Shown here: positions 6,876 to 7,740 of the stretch, one piece after another
How positions within the stretch are numbered: the stretch's first letter is position 1
Layout: each line of letters begins with the position of its first letter
Assembly (NCBI GenBank): GCA_002371625.1
Contig: DFFV01000038.1
Coordinates: forward strand, 1-7,740
Length of the DNA stretch: 7,740 nucleotides
Direction: 5' to 3'
DNA from: Ruminococcus sp. UBA3767
GTDB taxonomy: Bacteria; Bacillota; Clostridia; Oscillospirales; Ruminococcaceae
Notes under the pieces: generated by a model
Seen by the model: the letters and a program-made list of their open reading frames with translations, nothing else
The model's database searches: none
Told to the model about the DNA's origin: nothing
Translations under genes and position numbers: made by a program

Positions 6876-7103
6876 ATGAGTGAAAAAAGAAAATATAAAA
6901 AGGAAATAATGAAATGCCGCAAAACTATCGAGGAGATAGAGCGCAAGCGTTCCCGTTCACAGTCGGCGCTGGTGCAGGCGATACTTTTGCAGGAAGAGCC
7001 GCAGGAAGCGGATGTTGAGTGGTTCAACAAGTATACAGGTGAGATAGATGCTGTAAGAAAACACATGATACTTACGCAGAAAAAGCTGGATCTGATAAAA
7101 TGA
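6876..7103 (+). CDS. Small soluble helical (coiled-coil) protein
   Basis: The product has 75 residues and no recognised family. It is basic at the N terminus (SEKRKYKKEIMK), then consists of two amphipathic helices separated by a short acidic segment (QEEPQEADVEWF). It has no membrane segment or signal peptide, so it should be cytoplasmic. The perfect ribosome binding site and 12-nt spacing from the preceding stop support it as a real gene and the last member of the cluster. It may be a small assembly or regulatory subunit that contacts the coiled-coil tails of its neighbours; that is inference. No terminator hairpin follows it before the tRNA promoter. Confidence 0.75.
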   Translation: MSEKRKYKKEIMKCRKTIEEIERKRSRSQSALVQAILLQEEPQEADVEWFNKYTGEIDAVRKHMILTQKKLDLIK

Positions 7104-7130
7104 TCAAATAAAATGCTCTGAAAATGAAAA

Positions 7131-7177
7131 AAGTGCTTGACAAACCTAATGATATTTGGTATAATATATAAGCACTT
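7131..7177 (+). repeat. 8-bp inverted repeat bracketing the tRNA promoter
   Basis: AAGTGCTT (7131-7138) and AAGCACTT (7170-7177) are perfect reverse complements. One arm overlaps the start of the -35 box and the other covers the expected transcription start. It could be an operator or chance. Confidence 0.5.
7137..7165 (+). promoter_or_regulatory. Consensus sigma-70/SigA promoter for the tRNA operon
   Basis: The -35 box TTGACA (7137-7142) and -10 box TATAAT (7160-7165) are both perfect consensus with a 17-nt spacer. Transcription should start near 7172, about 54 nt before tRNA-Lys. Confidence 0.93.
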
Positions 7178-7178
7178 G

Positions 7179-7217
7179 CAGAGGCGATGTGGTTAAAACC
7201 CTTTAGTTTCGCCTGTG
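7179..7217 (+). other. Hairpin in the 5' leader of the tRNA transcript
   Basis: AGGCGA (7182-7187) pairs with TCGCCT (7209-7214), extended by CA/TG outside a G/G mismatch. A smaller GGTT/AACC element lies inside (7191-7200). It is probably a pre-tRNA leader structure ahead of RNase P processing at 7226. Confidence 0.5.
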
Positions 7218-7225
7218 AGAGCGAT

Positions 7226-7298
7226 GAGCTATTAGCTCAGTTGGCAGAGCATTTGACTTTTAATCAAAGGGTCTGGAGTTCGAATCTCCAATGGCTCA
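7226..7298 (+). tRNA. tRNA-Lys (anticodon UUU)
   Basis: This is a 73-nt cloverleaf. The acceptor stem is GAGCTAT/ATGGCTC with one G-U pair, and the discriminator is A at 7298. The D arm contains TAGCTCAGTTGGCAGAGC. The anticodon stem TTTGA/TCAAA holds the loop CTTTTAA, with anticodon TTT at 7259-7261. The T arm is CTGGAGTTCGAATCTCCAA. CCA is not encoded. It reads AAA/AAG lysine codons. Confidence 0.97.
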
Positions 7299-7303
7299 TT
7301 TAT

Positions 7304-7327
7304 CGCCTTCGGTACACATCGGAGGCG
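7304..7327 (+). other. Stem-loop in the tRNA-Lys/tRNA-Leu spacer
   Basis: CGCCTTCG (7304-7311) pairs with CGGAGGCG (7320-7327) over 8 bp, including one T-G pair, with an 8-nt loop. It is followed by a weak T-rich run (TATTTTAT). It may mark RNA processing or act as a leaky terminator between the two tRNAs. Confidence 0.55.
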
Positions 7328-7338
7328 GTATTTTATAT

Positions 7339-7420
7339 GCGGGTGTGGTGAAATTGGCAGACACGTTAGATTTAGGTTCTAATGCCGAATGGTGTGCAGG
7401 TTCAAGTCCTGTCACCCGCA
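7339..7420 (+). tRNA. tRNA-Leu (anticodon UAG)
   Basis: This is an 82-nt class II tRNA. The acceptor stem is GCGGGTG/CACCCGC, with discriminator A at 7420. The D arm contains GTGAAATTGGCAGACACG, typical of bacterial tRNA-Leu. The anticodon stem TTAGA/TCTAA holds the loop TTTAGGT, with anticodon TAG at 7373-7375. There is an extended variable arm, and the T arm contains GGTTCAAGTCC. CCA is not encoded. It reads CUA and, by wobble, other CUN leucine codons. Confidence 0.97.
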
Positions 7421-7430
7421 CTTCATTGAT

Positions 7431-7475
7431 AACCGTCAGAATACGTTCAGCGCGTATCTTGGCGGTTTTATTTTG
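7431..7475 (+). terminator. Intrinsic terminator of the tRNA operon
   Basis: A 15-position stem (7431-7445 with 7453-7467) has a single mismatch and two G-U pairs around a 7-nt loop. Its base is AACCG/CGGTT. It is followed by a T-rich tract (TTTTATTTTG). It starts 11 nt after tRNA-Leu. Confidence 0.9.
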
Positions 7476-7572
7476 TTTATGTATGTTGTGGGACATGGAA
7501 CTTTTAGTTAAATGATAAAATGATAATTAAGAAAAAAGTTATAAAGCCCTTGTCTGTTTTACATTAAATATC

Positions 7573-7601
7573 TTGACTAATTGATTAATTTATGGTATAC
7601 T
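7573..7601 (+). promoter_or_regulatory. SigA-type promoter for the exported-protein gene at 7695
   Basis: TTGACT (7573-7578), a 17-nt spacer and TATACT (7596-7601) differ from consensus by one base in each box. Transcription should start near 7608, leaving a leader of about 87 nt. Confidence 0.8.
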
Positions 7602-7617
7602 TGCCAAGGAGTATGAT

Positions 7618-7698
7618 ATGAAAAACAAGGAGATTGGTTATAATACGCACGTATGTGAAGGCATACGAATTATGATCATGAGAGGAGTTTTTTTATGA
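7618..7698 (+). CDS. Possible 26-residue upstream peptide
   Basis: ATG 7618 follows AAGGAG (7606-7611) by 6 nt and opens a frame that begins MKNKEIGYN and ends RGVFL. Its stop TGA (7696-7698) overlaps the downstream ATG as ATGA, the classic coupling arrangement. However, the predicted transcription start is near 7608, so the binding site would sit at or be clipped by the very 5' end of the RNA. It could be a leader peptide, or the overlap could be chance in a structured leader. Confidence 0.3.
   Translation: MKNKEIGYNTHVCEGIRIMIMRGVFL
7640..7673 (+). promoter_or_regulatory. Hairpin in the 5' leader before the gene at 7695
   Basis: CGTATG (7650-7655) pairs with CATACG (7662-7667) around a 6-nt loop. 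ATAAT (7640-7644) pairs with ATTAT (7669-7673) outside an asymmetric internal loop. It ends 10 nt before the ribosome binding site, so it could influence translation or RNA stability. Confidence 0.45.
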
Positions 7699-7740
7699 AA
7701 AGAAGAGCTTTTGGCCGCTGTACTGCGGCAGGCGTTGCTG
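7695..7740 (+). CDS. N-terminal start of a probable exported protein (3' truncated by window)
   Basis: ATG 7695 follows AGGAG (7683-7687) by 7 nt. The 15 visible residues (MKRRAFGRCTAAGVA) have a basic n-region entering a small/hydrophobic stretch, as at the start of a signal peptide or lipoprotein signal. It has its own promoter and leader and is separate from the tRNA operon. The mature protein lies beyond the window, so the function cannot be judged. Confidence 0.7.
   Translation, partial: MKRRAFGRCTAAGVA

Noticed and set aside
7296..7496. A minus-strand frame of 66 codons across the tRNA-Leu gene
   Set aside because: It is the well-known type of spurious peptide read antisense through a tRNA-Leu gene.
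7291..7515. A plus-strand frame of 74 codons across tRNA-Leu
   Set aside because: It starts inside tRNA-Lys and runs through tRNA-Leu and the terminator stem; there is no ribosome binding site.
7639..7644. TATAAT box in the leader before 7695
   Set aside because: No -35 box or proper extended -10 at the right spacing. The TTGACT/TATACT pair upstream is much better.

Overview
The window reads as a piece of a Clostridia (Firmicutes) chromosome, probably a Ruminococcus/Oscillospiraceae-like gut or rumen anaerobe. This is inferred from strong AGGAGG-type ribosome binding sites, frequent ATA and AGA/AGG codons, tRNA genes without encoded CCA, consensus TTGACA/TATAAT promoters and ER-type (SipW-like) signal peptidases. 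No species can be fixed from the sequence alone. Every convincing gene is on the + strand.

Region 1 (1-211) is the 3' end of an unrecognised gene. Region 2 (278-7103) is a compact cluster of seven genes. In order they are: a single-pass membrane protein with a TasA/camelysin-like outer domain; a SipW-like signal peptidase with a long charged cytoplasmic tail; a membrane-anchored McrB-type AAA+ ATPase; a large DUF2357-like protein with a long coiled coil and repeated C-terminal basic units; a second, divergent SipW-like signal peptidase with its own charged tail; a small membrane protein; and a small soluble helical protein. From the large protein onward the genes overlap or lie 12 nt apart, so they are almost certainly co-transcribed. 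A terminator-like hairpin sits between the ATPase and its DUF2357-like partner, so expression of the two halves may differ.

Region 3 (7131-7475) is a small tRNA operon: a perfect consensus promoter, tRNA-Lys(UUU), tRNA-Leu(UAG) and a strong intrinsic terminator. Region 4 (7476-7740) is an intergenic stretch with no gene visible up to about 7572. It is followed by a good promoter, a structured leader that may encode a 26-residue upstream peptide, and the first codons of a gene that starts like an exported protein.

How the cluster may work together (inference): the ATPase is tethered to the membrane facing the cytoplasm. The DUF2357-like protein replaces the McrC nuclease usually paired with McrB-type ATPases. 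The two peptidases have active sites outside and coiled, charged tails inside that could contact the coiled-coil protein. The TasA-like protein is a natural candidate substrate. The set looks like an envelope-located machine for processing or assembling a surface protein, or an envelope defence/stress system, rather than a restriction enzyme. I do not recognise it as a described system. The function is unproven.
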